64,000 nucleotides of DNA. Source: JAPOVO01 sp026708165. GTDB taxonomy: Bacteria; Chloroflexota; UBA11872; VXNJ01. Position numbers and translations under genes: made by a program. Location: positions 2,480,001 through 2,544,000 of the forward strand of contig OZ242360.1 in assembly GCA_965208775.1 (NCBI GenBank), given 5' to 3'. This document shows, one piece after another, positions 18,807 through 27,753 of the stretch (positions are counted from its first letter, which is position 1; each line of letters opens with the position of its first letter). The notes beneath the pieces were generated by a model. The model made no database searches and was not told the DNA's origin. It was given only the letters and a program-made list of their open reading frames with translations.

Positions 18807-20123
18807 TTACGGAGCGGTTTCCCCCGCGGGTGAATCGACTCCATACCAGCGCGGATCGTGGCCACGCTTGAGCCGCACGACCACTCTCATGAACGTGCGG
18901 CTGGCGGTGATGGCGGAAAACATGCTTACGAGTACTCCGATAGCCAGAGTCAACGCGAAGCCCCGCACGACGCCGGAACCGAACTGCCACAGGACGGCGC
19001 AGGTGATGAGGGTAGCGATGTTCGAGTCGCGTATGGAGTTCCAGGCCCGCCTGAAACCTGCCTCGACGGCGGCGCCGATGGTAAGGCGCGACCTTAGTTC
19101 CTCTTTGGTCCTCTCGAAGATCAGTATGTTGGCGTCGACCGCCATTCCAACCGACAAGATGAAACCCGCGATGCCGGCCAGGGTCAGGGTTACGGGCAAC
19201 AACTTGAAGATCGCCAGCACCAGGGCGGCGTAGAGGAATAACGCCAAGCTGGCGACCAATCCGGGCAGACGGTAGTAGGCCACCATGAACAGAAGGACGA
19301 GAACGAAGCCGACGATGCCCGCCCTGACGCTCTTTTCGAGTGAATCCTGGCCCAGCGTCGGTCCGACCGTGAGGTTTTGCACCACTCGCAGCGGGACGGG
19401 CAATGCTCCGTATCTGAGTTGGATTGCGACGCGGCGCGCCTCCTGGGCATTGAAGTTGCCAGTGATGCGCCCTCTGGTGGATATCGCGGCCTGAATGACC
19501 GCCGATTGAATCACGCGTCCGTCGAGCGTTATCGACATCCACTGACCAATGTTGGCAGAAGTGTGCTCCTGGAACTTACCGCCACCCGCGTCGGTCAGCT
19601 CGAAGAGGATCTCCGGATTGCCGATTTCGTCGAATCCCACGCTGGCGTCCTTGACCTCGGCCCCGGTGAGGATGCGGTCGGCGCCTTCGGTTGTCTCGTC
19701 AATGGATGAGCCTTCCTCGAAGGGGACGAATCCGGTCCCGAAGATCTCCAGGCTTCCGGTTTCCTTGAACAGCTTTATCGCTTCGTCCGGGTCGCTTACG
19801 CCGGGAAGCTCGACGATGATGCGATCGTCACCTTCGATTTGGATTACCGGCTCCGCCACGCCGAGGGCGTTGACGCGGTTTTCGATGATCTCTTTCACCG
19901 CTTCCATAGCACCTTCCGGTATCTCCTGACCGGGGACAGGATCGGCTTGGAATACAACGTGGAGGCCGCCCTGGAGGTCCAGCCCTTGCCGGACTTCCAA
20001 GTCACGCAGATTGCGGTCGCCCAGCGTGAGCGGGAGACCGGGAGTTCCCGGCCAATCGACATAGACGGCGAATGCGGCCAGAGCCAGAATCGAAACAAGC
20101 GCGATGATCAGTCTTCGACGCAA
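18807..20123 (-). CDS. secD: Protein translocase subunit SecD
   Basis: The product has 438 residues, compact like Gram-positive SecD. It has an N-terminal helix, GLDLQGGLHVVFQAD, a P1 head domain with RVNALGVAEPVIQIEGDDRI, and six C-terminal helices with GFILSVGMAVDANILIFER. The start is TTG at 20123 and the ribosome site is weak. Export of the many envelope proteins in this window would depend on it. Confidence 0.94.
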   Translation of the reverse strand: MRRRLIIALVSILALAAFAVYVDWPGTPGLPLTLGDRNLRDLEVRQGLDLQGGLHVVFQADPVPGQEIPEGAMEAVKEIIENRVNALGVAEPVIQIEGDDRIIVELPGVSDPDEAIKLFKETGSLEIFGTGFVPFEEGSSIDETTEGADRILTGAEVKDASVGFDEIGNPEILFELTDAGGGKFQEHTSANIGQWMSITLDGRVIQSAVIQAAISTRGRITGNFNAQEARRVAIQLRYGALPVPLRVVQNLTVGPTLGQDSLEKSVRAGIVGFVLVLLFMVAYYRLPGLVASLALFLYAALVLAIFKLLPVTLTLAGIAGFILSVGMAVDANILIFERTKEELRSRLTIGAAVEAGFRRAWNSIRDSNIATLITCAVLWQFGSGVVRGFALTLAIGVLVSMFSAITASRTFMRVVVRLKRGHDPRWYGVDSPAGETAP

Positions 20124-20344
20124 GATGGCAAACCAGAATATGCGGTGGAGAGCGGATTCTTCTTGGGCACTTTGATTATCTTATCGGCAGGCGATCCAGC
20201 GTCTAGTCGATGCTTGTTCGTTGGCTATGCTTCGGACGCTCGAGGAGCGATCGGGCGGTATCCGGTTTAACGTAATCGTCGGATCGTCGATACTCGGATA
20301 AGGAGTCCATAGAACAGCGACCGCATGGTTGCAAAGGCGGTGAT

Positions 20345-21211
20345 ATGTCGAGGGCAGCCACACTAAGAAAACGACTCGAAGGACCCGAAATCATCGTGAT
20401 GCCGGGCGCCTACGACGTGCTAACGGCGGTGCTCATCGAGAGGGCCGGGTTCGATACGGTGTTCACGACAGGATTCGGCGCTTCGGCGAGCATGCTTGGA
20501 GTGCCGGACATCGGTCTCTTGACCATGCCGGAGGCAGTCGACCTCGCCCGCCGCGTGACGAACGCGGTAAGCATTCCCCTGGTGGCGGACATGGACACCG
20601 GATATGGGAATCCGTTGAACGTCATTAGAACGGTCGAGCAGTGTATTGCCGCGGACGTGGGCGGAATAATCCTCGAAGACCAGGAGTGGCCGAAAAAGTG
20701 CGGACACTTCGCGGGCAAGCGAGTCATCCCTCTGGAGGACCACGTGCAAAAGATCCGGGCCGCGGTGGACGCGAGGTCGGGACACGATCTGGTGCTGATA
20801 GCTCGGACCGACGCCAGGGCGCCGCTCGGAATGGACGAGGCGGTCAGGCGCGGGAGGGCATATCGAGAAGCCGGGGCGGACGTCGTATTCATCGAGGCTC
20901 CGCGGTCGTTGGAGGACCTGGAGACGATAGTGGAGGCGTTCCGCGACGCGCCGCTCTTCGCCAACATGATCGAGGGCGGAGTTACGCCGTTTCTGAGCTA
21001 CCAGGAGCTTCAAGAGATCGGGTTCAAGATGGTCGTCTATCCGCTCTCGTCGCTCTTCACCACCGCGAATGCCGTTGCGCGAATGCTGGGGGTCTTGCGA
21101 GAGACGGGCACGACGGCCGGATTCGACTACAAGGTCTCGTTTGAGGAGTTCGAGGCGATAGTGGATACGCCGAAATACCGCGCGATGGAGTCTGAATACG
21201 CGGTGAGTTAG
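20345..21211 (+). CDS. Isocitrate lyase / PEP mutase family enzyme
   Basis: The product has 288 residues forming a TIM barrel. Family landmarks are MPGAYDVLTAVLIERAGFD, ADMDTGYGN for the Mg-binding Asp, EDQEWPKKCGHFAGK with the KKCGH loop, and LIARTDAR. This motif set fits the 2-methylisocitrate lyase, oxaloacetate decarboxylase and carboxyphosphonoenolpyruvate mutase branch; the exact substrate cannot be assigned. AAAGGCGGTG precedes ATG 20345. It is a single-gene unit with no related pathway genes nearby. Confidence 0.85.
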   Translation: MSRAATLRKRLEGPEIIVMPGAYDVLTAVLIERAGFDTVFTTGFGASASMLGVPDIGLLTMPEAVDLARRVTNAVSIPLVADMDTGYGNPLNVIRTVEQCIAADVGGIILEDQEWPKKCGHFAGKRVIPLEDHVQKIRAAVDARSGHDLVLIARTDARAPLGMDEAVRRGRAYREAGADVVFIEAPRSLEDLETIVEAFRDAPLFANMIEGGVTPFLSYQELQEIGFKMVVYPLSSLFTTANAVARMLGVLRETGTTAGFDYKVSFEEFEAIVDTPKYRAMESEYAVS

Positions 21212-21320
21212 CTCCAGTGGAGACTAATTCGAGAATTCAGATAGAGACATTGCCGCGTGTGCGCAAATCGCTTTTCGATAGGTTATCGTCCAAGTGAACA
21301 GGCTTTGGCAAGGATGAGAT

Positions 21321-22007
21321 ATGCAGTACCAAATTAAGGGCACGGTGATGCCCCACCTGGAAATCCAGCTTGGCCCCGGTGAATCGATCTACACGGAGTC
21401 GGGGGCCATGGCCTGGATGGATGCAGGCATTGAAATGAGTACGACAGGCCGCGGTGGCCTGGGCGGTATGTTGAAACGCATGGTTACGAGCGAGTCCGTC
21501 TTTGTAACCAATTTTCGCAGTGAATCCGGCGGCGACATGGTGGCGTTCGTCTCCGAGGTTCCCGGGGCGATCATACCCATAGAGCTGCGTGAGGGGGAGT
21601 CGATAATCGCTCAAAAGGACTCGTTTCTCGTTGCGGAACAGTCGGTGGAGTTCTCGGCGATTTTTACCAAACGAATCGGGGGCGGGTTGCTTGGAGGCGA
21701 AGGGTTCATCCTGCAACGATTTGCCGGCCCGGGACTGGTTTTCGTGGCGGTCGGAGGAGAAGCCCAGGAATATGACCTGGCGGCTGGACAGACTCTGAAG
21801 GTCGACACCGGGCACGTGGCCATGTTCGAGCCCAGTGTTGAATACGACATCGCGATGGTGAAAGGGGTGAGCAACATCCTGTTCGGCGGCGAGGGGCTGT
21901 TTCTGGCGACGCTAAGCGGTCCCGGGAAGGTGTGGCTGCAACGGATGCCCATACGGAACCTTGCTGCGGCGGTGCTGCGGTTTATGCCGAAGCGGCGCGG
22001 CGGCTAA
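21321..22007 (+). CDS. AIM24 / TIGR00266 family protein
   Basis: The product has 228 residues and is all-beta. It begins YQIKGTVMPHLEIQLGPGES and contains YTESGAMAWMD and repeated glycine turns (GGGLLGGEGF, FGGEGLFLATLSGPGKVWLQ). These are hallmarks of the AIM24 fold (TIGR00266), a tryptophan RNA-binding attenuator-like beta barrel of unclear function. AAGGATGAG precedes ATG 21321. It stands alone and ends tail to tail with the next gene. Confidence 0.85.
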   Translation: MQYQIKGTVMPHLEIQLGPGESIYTESGAMAWMDAGIEMSTTGRGGLGGMLKRMVTSESVFVTNFRSESGGDMVAFVSEVPGAIIPIELREGESIIAQKDSFLVAEQSVEFSAIFTKRIGGGLLGGEGFILQRFAGPGLVFVAVGGEAQEYDLAAGQTLKVDTGHVAMFEPSVEYDIAMVKGVSNILFGGEGLFLATLSGPGKVWLQRMPIRNLAAAVLRFMPKRRGG

Positions 22008-22025
22008 CAGGGAATAAGCGCGCGT

Positions 22026-22526
22026 CTAGGGACCTGTCGCGGCAAGCGCTTCGAGGTTCGTCATCGCCGCTTCAGCGGCTTCATCCACCTGAGCTTCGTC
22101 AAGGTCGGCGACTAGCTCGTCGTAGCCCAAGGACCGCAACGACACCAACAACTCGTTGCAGAAGTGGTTTCTAGTGAAGGCGACGCCCTGGTCGATGCTG
22201 GCTACCCCTTGCATGGTCACCCTGTCTTCCACACCGTCCAAGCTCCAGTGGTGTCGATGCGGATGGTTGGCGAAGCAGTCGTAGCGGAATATTTCACGCA
22301 ATTCACCGGAATGCAGTTCGGCGTAAAGCTCGGCTGCCGGTCCGTGGTCGCCCGGATCGACTCTGTAAGCGGTAACGAACTTCAGGCGCCCGGCCGTTTG
22401 CGTCAGTCCGTCTCGTCTGGCCATTTCGGCTCGGCCCCAATCTCGCAGCGTCGGTCGGAACTGACGTCGATCCGAGGCGCGCTGCTGAACCTCGTCGGCG
22501 TAGAGTGTTGAGATTATCAGCTCCAC
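22026..22526 (-). CDS. TumE-like (DUF6516-type) protein, tentative
   Basis: The product is about 166 residues from GTG 22526; a longer frame continues into comM but is a shadow. The centre reads FRYDCFANHPHRHHWSLDG, resembling the YDN...HRHH signature of TumE/DUF6516 toxins, and the C-terminal third is helical (DELVADLDEAQVDEAAEAAM). It is longer than most TumE proteins and no antitoxin gene is next to it, so a toxin role is doubtful. It diverges from comM with only 64 bases between the starts. Confidence 0.5.
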   Translation of the reverse strand: MELIISTLYADEVQQRASDRRQFRPTLRDWGRAEMARRDGLTQTAGRLKFVTAYRVDPGDHGPAAELYAELHSGELREIFRYDCFANHPHRHHWSLDGVEDRVTMQGVASIDQGVAFTRNHFCNELLVSLRSLGYDELVADLDEAQVDEAAEAAMTNLEALAATGP

Positions 22527-22590
22527 ACTGGTTTGACGCGGGCGATCACGCGGCGAAGGCGAACTTGCGTCGCTGAAGTACAATCCGCGA

Positions 22591-23679
22591 ATGCTCGCCA
22601 AAGTGCATAGCTGCGCTCTAATCGGCCTCGAAGGCGTTCCGGTCGAGGTAGAGGTTGATATTTCCCAGGGTCTGGGCGCGTTCAACGTTGTGGGGCTTCC
22701 CGATGCGGCGGTGCAGGAAGCCCGCGAGCGGGTGCGGGCGGCAATCAAAAACTCCGGGGGCCTGTTTCCGAACAGACGGGTGACAGTCAACATGGCGCCG
22801 GCTGACGTCCGCAAGGAGGGCGGCGTTCACGATCTCTCGATGGCCGTCGGTATTCTGACTGCTTCGGGGCAGATTGTTTTGCGCAACGAGCGGCCGCTGT
22901 TTCTCGGTGAGCTTTCGCTGGATGGCGGCGTGCGGCACTCCAATGGTGTGCTGCCGATGGTCGCGATTGGCCAGGAGTCTGGATTCGACACGGCGTACGT
23001 GTCAGCCGAAGACGCTCGTGAGGCCGCGGCAGTGCGCGGCATGACGATTTATCCGGTCGATTCGTTGCAGCAGCTTGTGGCTCATTTCAACGGCTTGATA
23101 CAGATCGAGCCGCATGTCGAGGAATCGGTGCCAGGGGCCGAGGATACGTACGGATCGGACATGCGCGACATTCGCGGGCAGGAGCACGCAAAGCGCGCGC
23201 TGGAAGTCGCGGCGGCGGGAGGTCACAACGTCGCGATGGTCGGTCCGCCGGGAACGGGCAAGACGCTGCTAGCGCGGGCGATGCCGTCGATTTTGCCGCC
23301 GCTGACGTTCGATGAATCACTGGAAGTGACCAAGATCCACAGCGTGGCGGGAGTTCTGTCGCGAAGCGTGTCGCTGGTTGCCGAACGACCGTTCCGGTCT
23401 CCGCATCACACGATTTCTCATGCCGGGCTGGTGGGAGGCGGAACCGTGCCGCGCCCTGGAGAAATCAGTCTGGCGCACCGCGGGGTGCTCTTTCTGGACG
23501 AGTTTCCGGAGTTCGATCGCGTTTCGCTCGAATCGCTGAGGCAGCCGCTGGAGGAGGGCGACATAACGGTAGCGCGGGCTGCGGCGACCGCAGTGCTGCC
23601 GGCGCGGTTCATGCTCGTGGCGGCCATGAATCCGTGCGGGTGGCAGTCGCCTCTGCCGTGGGGAACCTGTAGTCGATGA
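22591..23679 (+). pseudogene. comM: comM (YifB, Mg-chelatase-like AAA+) 5' part, cut by integration
   Basis: About 350 native residues remain out of roughly 500: the ChlI-like N-domain (VEVDISQGLGAFNVVGLPDA), Walker A (GPPGTGKT), SPHHTISHAGLVGGG and LDEFPEFDR. The sequence runs normally to AAMNPCG, where intact proteins continue PCPCGYYGD-type, and then switches to 12 foreign residues and a stop. ComM is a helicase that promotes branch migration in natural transformation. The 3' part (sensor and C-terminal domain, expected RLSGPLLDRID) is nowhere in the window. The cell probably lacks ComM function unless excision restores it. Confidence 0.9.
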
Positions 23680-25195
23680 CGACCTGGACCTGCTTGCGGC
23701 CGTCGTCGGGCTTGGTCGTGTGGACCGTGATGCGGCGGACGAGCAGCTTCACGATCTCGTGTCGTTCCTCGTCTGAGAGGTCCCCAGCGAGGCGCTCACG
23801 TAGCTCCGCCAACAAGTCCTCGGAGAGGACGTCGTCCAGGGCGTCAGCATTTGTTTCGAGATCGGCCAGCCGCGCATCCAGCGACTCCAGTTCCTGGTCA
23901 ACGTCGGCCGCGATGGAGTCGAACTCTGGCTGGGAGATCATGGCGCGGACGTAGAGGTCGATGGCGCGCTTGCGGCGGTCCTGGACAGCCGAGCGAGCCT
24001 CCAGGAGCGAGTCACGTTCAGGCCGAGCGACAGAGCAGTCCTCCAACTTCCCGTTCTCGACCGCAAGCTCGTCGACGAGAGGCTGGGGATCGGTAAGGTA
24101 GCGGCAGACATCCGACCAGACGACCGCCTCCAACCTGTCGCCCCTGATGGAAGCGCCGATGCACTTACCCGGGAAGGGGCCGCGCTCGACCATGGCGCCG
24201 TTGCAGCGATAGCGCGGCTTGGACCTTGCCCAGGTACCGCAGAAGGACAGGCCGCATACAGCGCAGCGGATGAGGGAGCGCAGGAGGTAGGAACGGCGGG
24301 AAGAGGTAGCCGAGATGCGGTTACGCCTGAGAGTGGCCATGGCAGCATCCCAAACCTCCTCAGAGACCAGAGAAGGCACAGACGCAGAGATCACCTCACG
24401 GCCATTCGGCCGAGTTGATCGACGACCGAACTGTAGGACGCCCTTGTAGACGGTGTTGTGGACGAGGTTGCGGATGTGGCCCGAGCGCCAGAGACCCTGG
24501 GTACGGCGACCTCGGACGCCCCGCCCCACACGGCGATAGGCGGTGGGCACACCCAGGGAGTTGAACTCGTCCGCGATACGCCTGCAGCTCCAGCCGTCCG
24601 AGGCTAGATGGTCATAGATGCGTCTAATCACATCAGCTGCAGACAAGTCTGCCCACATGATCGAGTCGTCCGGAACGAGGTACTTGGCGCCTCTGTCGCC
24701 CGTGACCACATAACCTAAAGGCACGATCCCGCCCGTATAGCGCCCCTCACGCGCAGCCCGGTTCATACCCTCTGCTGAGCGTTCCAGGAACTTGCGCCGC
24801 TCATTGGCGGCGATGACCGCATGGATATCGAAGTAGAACGGATCATCGATGTTCTCGTCCGTGGCGCGGAGGGAGACGCCGATCGACTCGAACACCCTCC
24901 AAATGCGTAGCAGCTCGAAGGCGTCGCGTCCTAAACGATCCGAGCGGACCACCCAGAGCTGCGAGAAGCGGCCCGCGCCGGCATCACGTACCAGAGCGGC
25001 GCCCATAGGTCGCTGTTCCAGAGGGATCGTCCCCGACACCCCATCGTCCTCGTAATTGCGGAACACTACGACACCAGACTCAGAAGCCAGCCTGCGAGAC
25101 AGAGCCGCGCGCTGGTTCAGGACCGTGTGGCGGTCCCGCTGTTCGTCAGAAGAGACACGGGCGTAGGTAGCGATGCGGACCATTGGACTGGTCAT
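23609..25195 (-). CDS. Large serine recombinase (integrase)
   Basis: The product has 528 residues. The resolvase domain has catalytic Ser15 in YARVSSDEQ, then GVSGTIPLEQRP and VVRSDRLGRDAFELL. A recombinase domain follows (GIVPLGYVV), then a zinc ribbon with C-x2-C (IRCAVCGLSFCG) and a late Cys pair (RYRCNG, GKCIG), and a coiled coil. All parts of a working large serine integrase are present. ATG 25195 has GGAGG five bases ahead. The C-terminal codons read across the insertion junction into comM, and the stop lies in comM sequence, so the present C-terminus depends on the integrated state. Confidence 0.93.
   Translation of the reverse strand: MTSPMVRIATYARVSSDEQRDRHTVLNQRAALSRRLASESGVVVFRNYEDDGVSGTIPLEQRPMGAALVRDAGAGRFSQLWVVRSDRLGRDAFELLRIWRVFESIGVSLRATDENIDDPFYFDIHAVIAANERRKFLERSAEGMNRAAREGRYTGGIVPLGYVVTGDRGAKYLVPDDSIMWADLSAADVIRRIYDHLASDGWSCRRIADEFNSLGVPTAYRRVGRGVRGRRTQGLWRSGHIRNLVHNTVYKGVLQFGRRSTRPNGREVISASVPSLVSEEVWDAAMATLRRNRISATSSRRSYLLRSLIRCAVCGLSFCGTWARSKPRYRCNGAMVERGPFPGKCIGASIRGDRLEAVVWSDVCRYLTDPQPLVDELAVENGKLEDCSVARPERDSLLEARSAVQDRRKRAIDLYVRAMISQPEFDSIAADVDQELESLDARLADLETNADALDDVLSEDLLAELRERLAGDLSDEERHEIVKLLVRRITVHTTKPDDGRKQVQVVIDYRFPTAEATATRTDSWPPRA
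23629..23660. other. Putative attachment junction (one end of the element) in comM
   Basis: comM codons end at ATGAATCCGTGCGGG, and the next bases no longer encode ComM but lie in the integrase frame on the other strand. The conserved CCGTGC/GGGT stretch of the NPCPCG codons is the likely core. The exact crossover base cannot be fixed without the empty site or the other end. Confidence 0.65.
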
Positions 25196-25261
25196 ATGAC
25201 CTCCCTAGGTAAGGGATATAGGAGCGGTACGTATGAACGCTCTGGAGGCCAAATAGATCAA

Positions 25262-25312
25262 GGCGGACCGGCGTCCCAATGAGTTAGGGCATCACGCAGA
25301 CGCCGATCCGCC
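25262..25312. repeat. Imperfect inverted repeat between the two recombinase genes
   Basis: GGCGGACCGGCGTC (25262-25275) is mirrored by GACGCCGATCCGCC (25299-25312) with one mismatch, giving a 14-bp stem with a 23-base loop. It lies in the roughly 230-base gap upstream of the serine recombinase and downstream of the tyrosine recombinase. It could be a hairpin terminator without a T run, or a recombinase or regulator site. Confidence 0.5.
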
Positions 25313-25424
25313 CAAAGGCGGGGCACCCCCCTGGATGCGCGCAGACGTGGAAGAAGGCTGCGCAGCCACCCCGCCGGACAGATTCTAGCCCTGTGAGACC
25401 GGGAACTGCCGGGGCGAAGAAGAG

Positions 25425-26369
25425 CTAGTCCAAGCCAAGGACGTGGGCCACACCCTGCCAGGCGGCATCGCGCTGCCCCTCCAGCCTGCGGAGGTAGGTC
25501 GTGGTAACCGCCAGCGAGCTGTGATCGAGGAACTGGCTGACCGACTCCACCGACTCGCCCACGTCCCGGCGCAGCTTGGCGGCGGTGTGGCGGAGGACGT
25601 GAAGGCCCGAGGGAGGCAGACCGGCCAGACGGAGGTAGGTACGGAATCGGTTGTAGAAGGTAGAGGCCGTTACTCCCGAAGGACCAGCAGCCGCCTGCCA
25701 GAGCGACTCGCTGGGCTGCATCGACGAAAGGTCCTTGCCGACATCACTAAGCGAGCGCTGTATGGCGACCAGAGCAGGCGTGGGCAGTTCACGCCGGCCG
25801 CGCACACCGCCCTTACCGAGGTAGCGATAGAACACGGCGGACTCGTCGAACGAGACATCGCCGACCTTGAGGTTAATCACCTCCGACCTGCGTCTGGCCG
25901 TAAGAATGAGAGTGATGACGATCGCGCGGTCCCGCCTGCCCTTCACGGTGTCCGGTATGGCCCCAAGGAGCAACTGCACCTGGGAAGCGGTTAAGCCTCT
26001 AGGGGCGCTGGGTTGAATCTTGGGGCGTTCGACGGGATCGCAGGGATTGGATTTGAGGACATCCAGCCTGATGAGGAACTTGTAGAACGAAGAGATACAG
26101 CAGATACGACCACTGACGGTAGAGGGAGACGGCTCACGACCAGACAGGCCTATGCCATGGGCGAAGGAAAAGACATCCTGAGCAGACACCTGATCCGGCG
26201 ACTTCTGGGTAGAGCCGAAGAAATGGCGGAGAGTGCGGTAGTACGAGTCGGGGGTGCGCAAAGAGCCAGACCTACGCTGTTTCTCAGCGAGGAAGGCGTA
26301 GAGCGAGGCATCCCAGCCAGATTCAGAGCCAGAGAAGACAGTGGGAAGGGTGGTTTGAGCGGTCGTCAT
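25425..26369 (-). CDS. XerC/D-type tyrosine recombinase
   Basis: The product has 314 residues. An N-terminal SAM-like core-binding domain (about 18-110) is followed by the catalytic domain with Arg160 (LTARRRSEV), Lys186 (LGKGGVRGR), His257 and Arg260 (LHVLRHTAAK), His283 (FLDHSSL) and the nucleophile Tyr292 (TTTYLRRL). All catalytic residues are present, so it should be active. CTGGAG lies ahead of ATG 26369. Its position next to a serine integrase suggests a cargo or resolution function within the element, or a second nested element. Confidence 0.9.
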   Translation of the reverse strand: MTTAQTTLPTVFSGSESGWDASLYAFLAEKQRRSGSLRTPDSYYRTLRHFFGSTQKSPDQVSAQDVFSFAHGIGLSGREPSPSTVSGRICCISSFYKFLIRLDVLKSNPCDPVERPKIQPSAPRGLTASQVQLLLGAIPDTVKGRRDRAIVITLILTARRRSEVINLKVGDVSFDESAVFYRYLGKGGVRGRRELPTPALVAIQRSLSDVGKDLSSMQPSESLWQAAAGPSGVTASTFYNRFRTYLRLAGLPPSGLHVLRHTAAKLRRDVGESVESVSQFLDHSSLAVTTTYLRRLEGQRDAAWQGVAHVLGLD

Positions 26370-26680
26370 AGCGGGCTCCAGAGATGAAAAACGTCCACAT
26401 GACGATTGTTCTGGGTTGCGGGACTAGCAAGCACTATGTGAGTTAGTCGAAGGATGCAGGTCGGTGTCAGGCCGAGCCGCAGGGACCCGCGGCATAGGCT
26501 GATCGACTTTGGGGGCGAAGCCGCAAGCGGGCAAAATTGCAAGGCCGAGGAGGGAACTGCTGCTCGGGAAAAACGCATCGTCGGGGAAAGACCCGGTGAT
26601 GGGGAGAAAGCCCACAAGCAGGAGAAGAGAGCGCGAGAGTTGGGACGAGGCGAGACCGAGCGGTCGGGAAGGAGACGGAG

Positions 26681-27382
26681 ATGAAGGCACGCGCGCGGGA
26701 GCGATTGATCAGAGTCCATCTCTACTTGGCCGCGTTCTTCGCGCCGATGGTGTTGCTGATGGCGATCTCTGGGGTGATGCAGCTCGTGGACGCTAGAGGC
26801 AGCTACACGACGACGGTGGTCGAGCTGCCTGAAGTAGGGAAGCTGGATGTGAAGTCGGCGAGTCTGAAGGAAGACGTGGAGTGGGTACTGAGGAAGGCTG
26901 GAATAGAGCACAACTTCTCGGACATCGTGGTAGCGAAGGCGGGGCAGGAGCACGTCCACGACGGGGAGGCTGGTGGAGCGGAAGAGGGTGGACACGGCCA
27001 TGAAGAGGAAGAGGGAGACCACGAAGAAGGGGAAGCGCACGACGGGGCGGAACACAGCATTCGGGAAACGGGGGTCGAGGGAGGCATGACGGTCACCACG
27101 CTGCCGACATCACGAACCAACTACCAGATATCGATAGCGGCCGACGGAACGACGGAGTTGAAGCGACGTGAACCTGACCTGCAGAAGCGAATGGTCGAGC
27201 TGCACCGAGGCAACGGTCCTGGGATATTCAATTACTTCCAGAGGGTGATGGCGGTGGGGTTGCTGGTGATCGTTGCGATCGGGTTGGTAATGGGATTGAC
27301 GGCCCCGCATCTACGGAAGCCGACAATGGCGACGGCAGCTGGTGGGCTGGTGGTGTTCCTGCTGTTAGTGCTGATTTTCTGA
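26681..27382 (+). CDS. PepSY-type membrane protein with His/Glu-rich linker
   Basis: The product has 233 residues: helix 1 (about 13-35), an outside domain, then LHRGNGPGIFNYFQ entering helix 2 (about 188-206) and helix 3 (about 217-233), the layout of PepSY-associated transmembrane proteins. Residues 91-125 hold seven His in an acidic, Gly-rich run (GGHGHEEEEGDHEEGEAHDG), a likely metal-binding linker. GGGAAGGAGACGGAG precedes ATG 26681. It may take part in metal or respiratory functions carried as cargo by the element; no partner gene is adjacent. Confidence 0.7.
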   Translation: MKARARERLIRVHLYLAAFFAPMVLLMAISGVMQLVDARGSYTTTVVELPEVGKLDVKSASLKEDVEWVLRKAGIEHNFSDIVVAKAGQEHVHDGEAGGAEEGGHGHEEEEGDHEEGEAHDGAEHSIRETGVEGGMTVTTLPTSRTNYQISIAADGTTELKRREPDLQKRMVELHRGNGPGIFNYFQRVMAVGLLVIVAIGLVMGLTAPHLRKPTMATAAGGLVVFLLLVLIF

Positions 27383-27753
27383 AGATGCGGTCAGTGGGAT
27401 GCACCTTGCGCAGCTGACAACTGGCTAGCGAAGGCGAAAACGGACCGATATCAACCAGATACGGACTGGCGCCATATCATCCACCATGTGTGAATAGCGG
27501 AGGCTTCGGTCCGACTGGTTACACAACAATTGTCGGCATCGTGTCAGTACGTCCGACCACTGTCGACTGCGACCAGCCCTGTTCCGATGCTACCTGGAGA
27601 AACAGAGTCTCCGATCCTCGCGAATGTCGTCGGGGACTTTCACTTCAGAGCCTCTACATGCGCCGCTTCGCGTTACTCTTTACTCACAATGTCGAACGAC
27701 CGGTTCACATGTCTGATGCAAGGTTGCGCCGTATCCACACATGCTACGAGTGC
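27383..27753. other. Region upstream of the SIR2 gene
   Basis: The SIR2 reading frame is open back to 27490, but residues encoded before 27754 look non-coding (many Cys and Arg, no family match). The 5' leader and promoter of the SIR2 gene probably lie here. I cannot point to a clear -35/-10 pair. Confidence 0.4.

Noticed and set aside
22527..22814. N-terminal extension of the TumE-like frame into comM
   Set aside because: It is antisense to the well-conserved start of comM and has shadow-like composition (Ser/Thr/Arg rich).
26366..27120. Minus-strand frames opposite the PepSY gene
   Set aside because: They are antisense to the His/Glu-rich linker and have no protein-like features.
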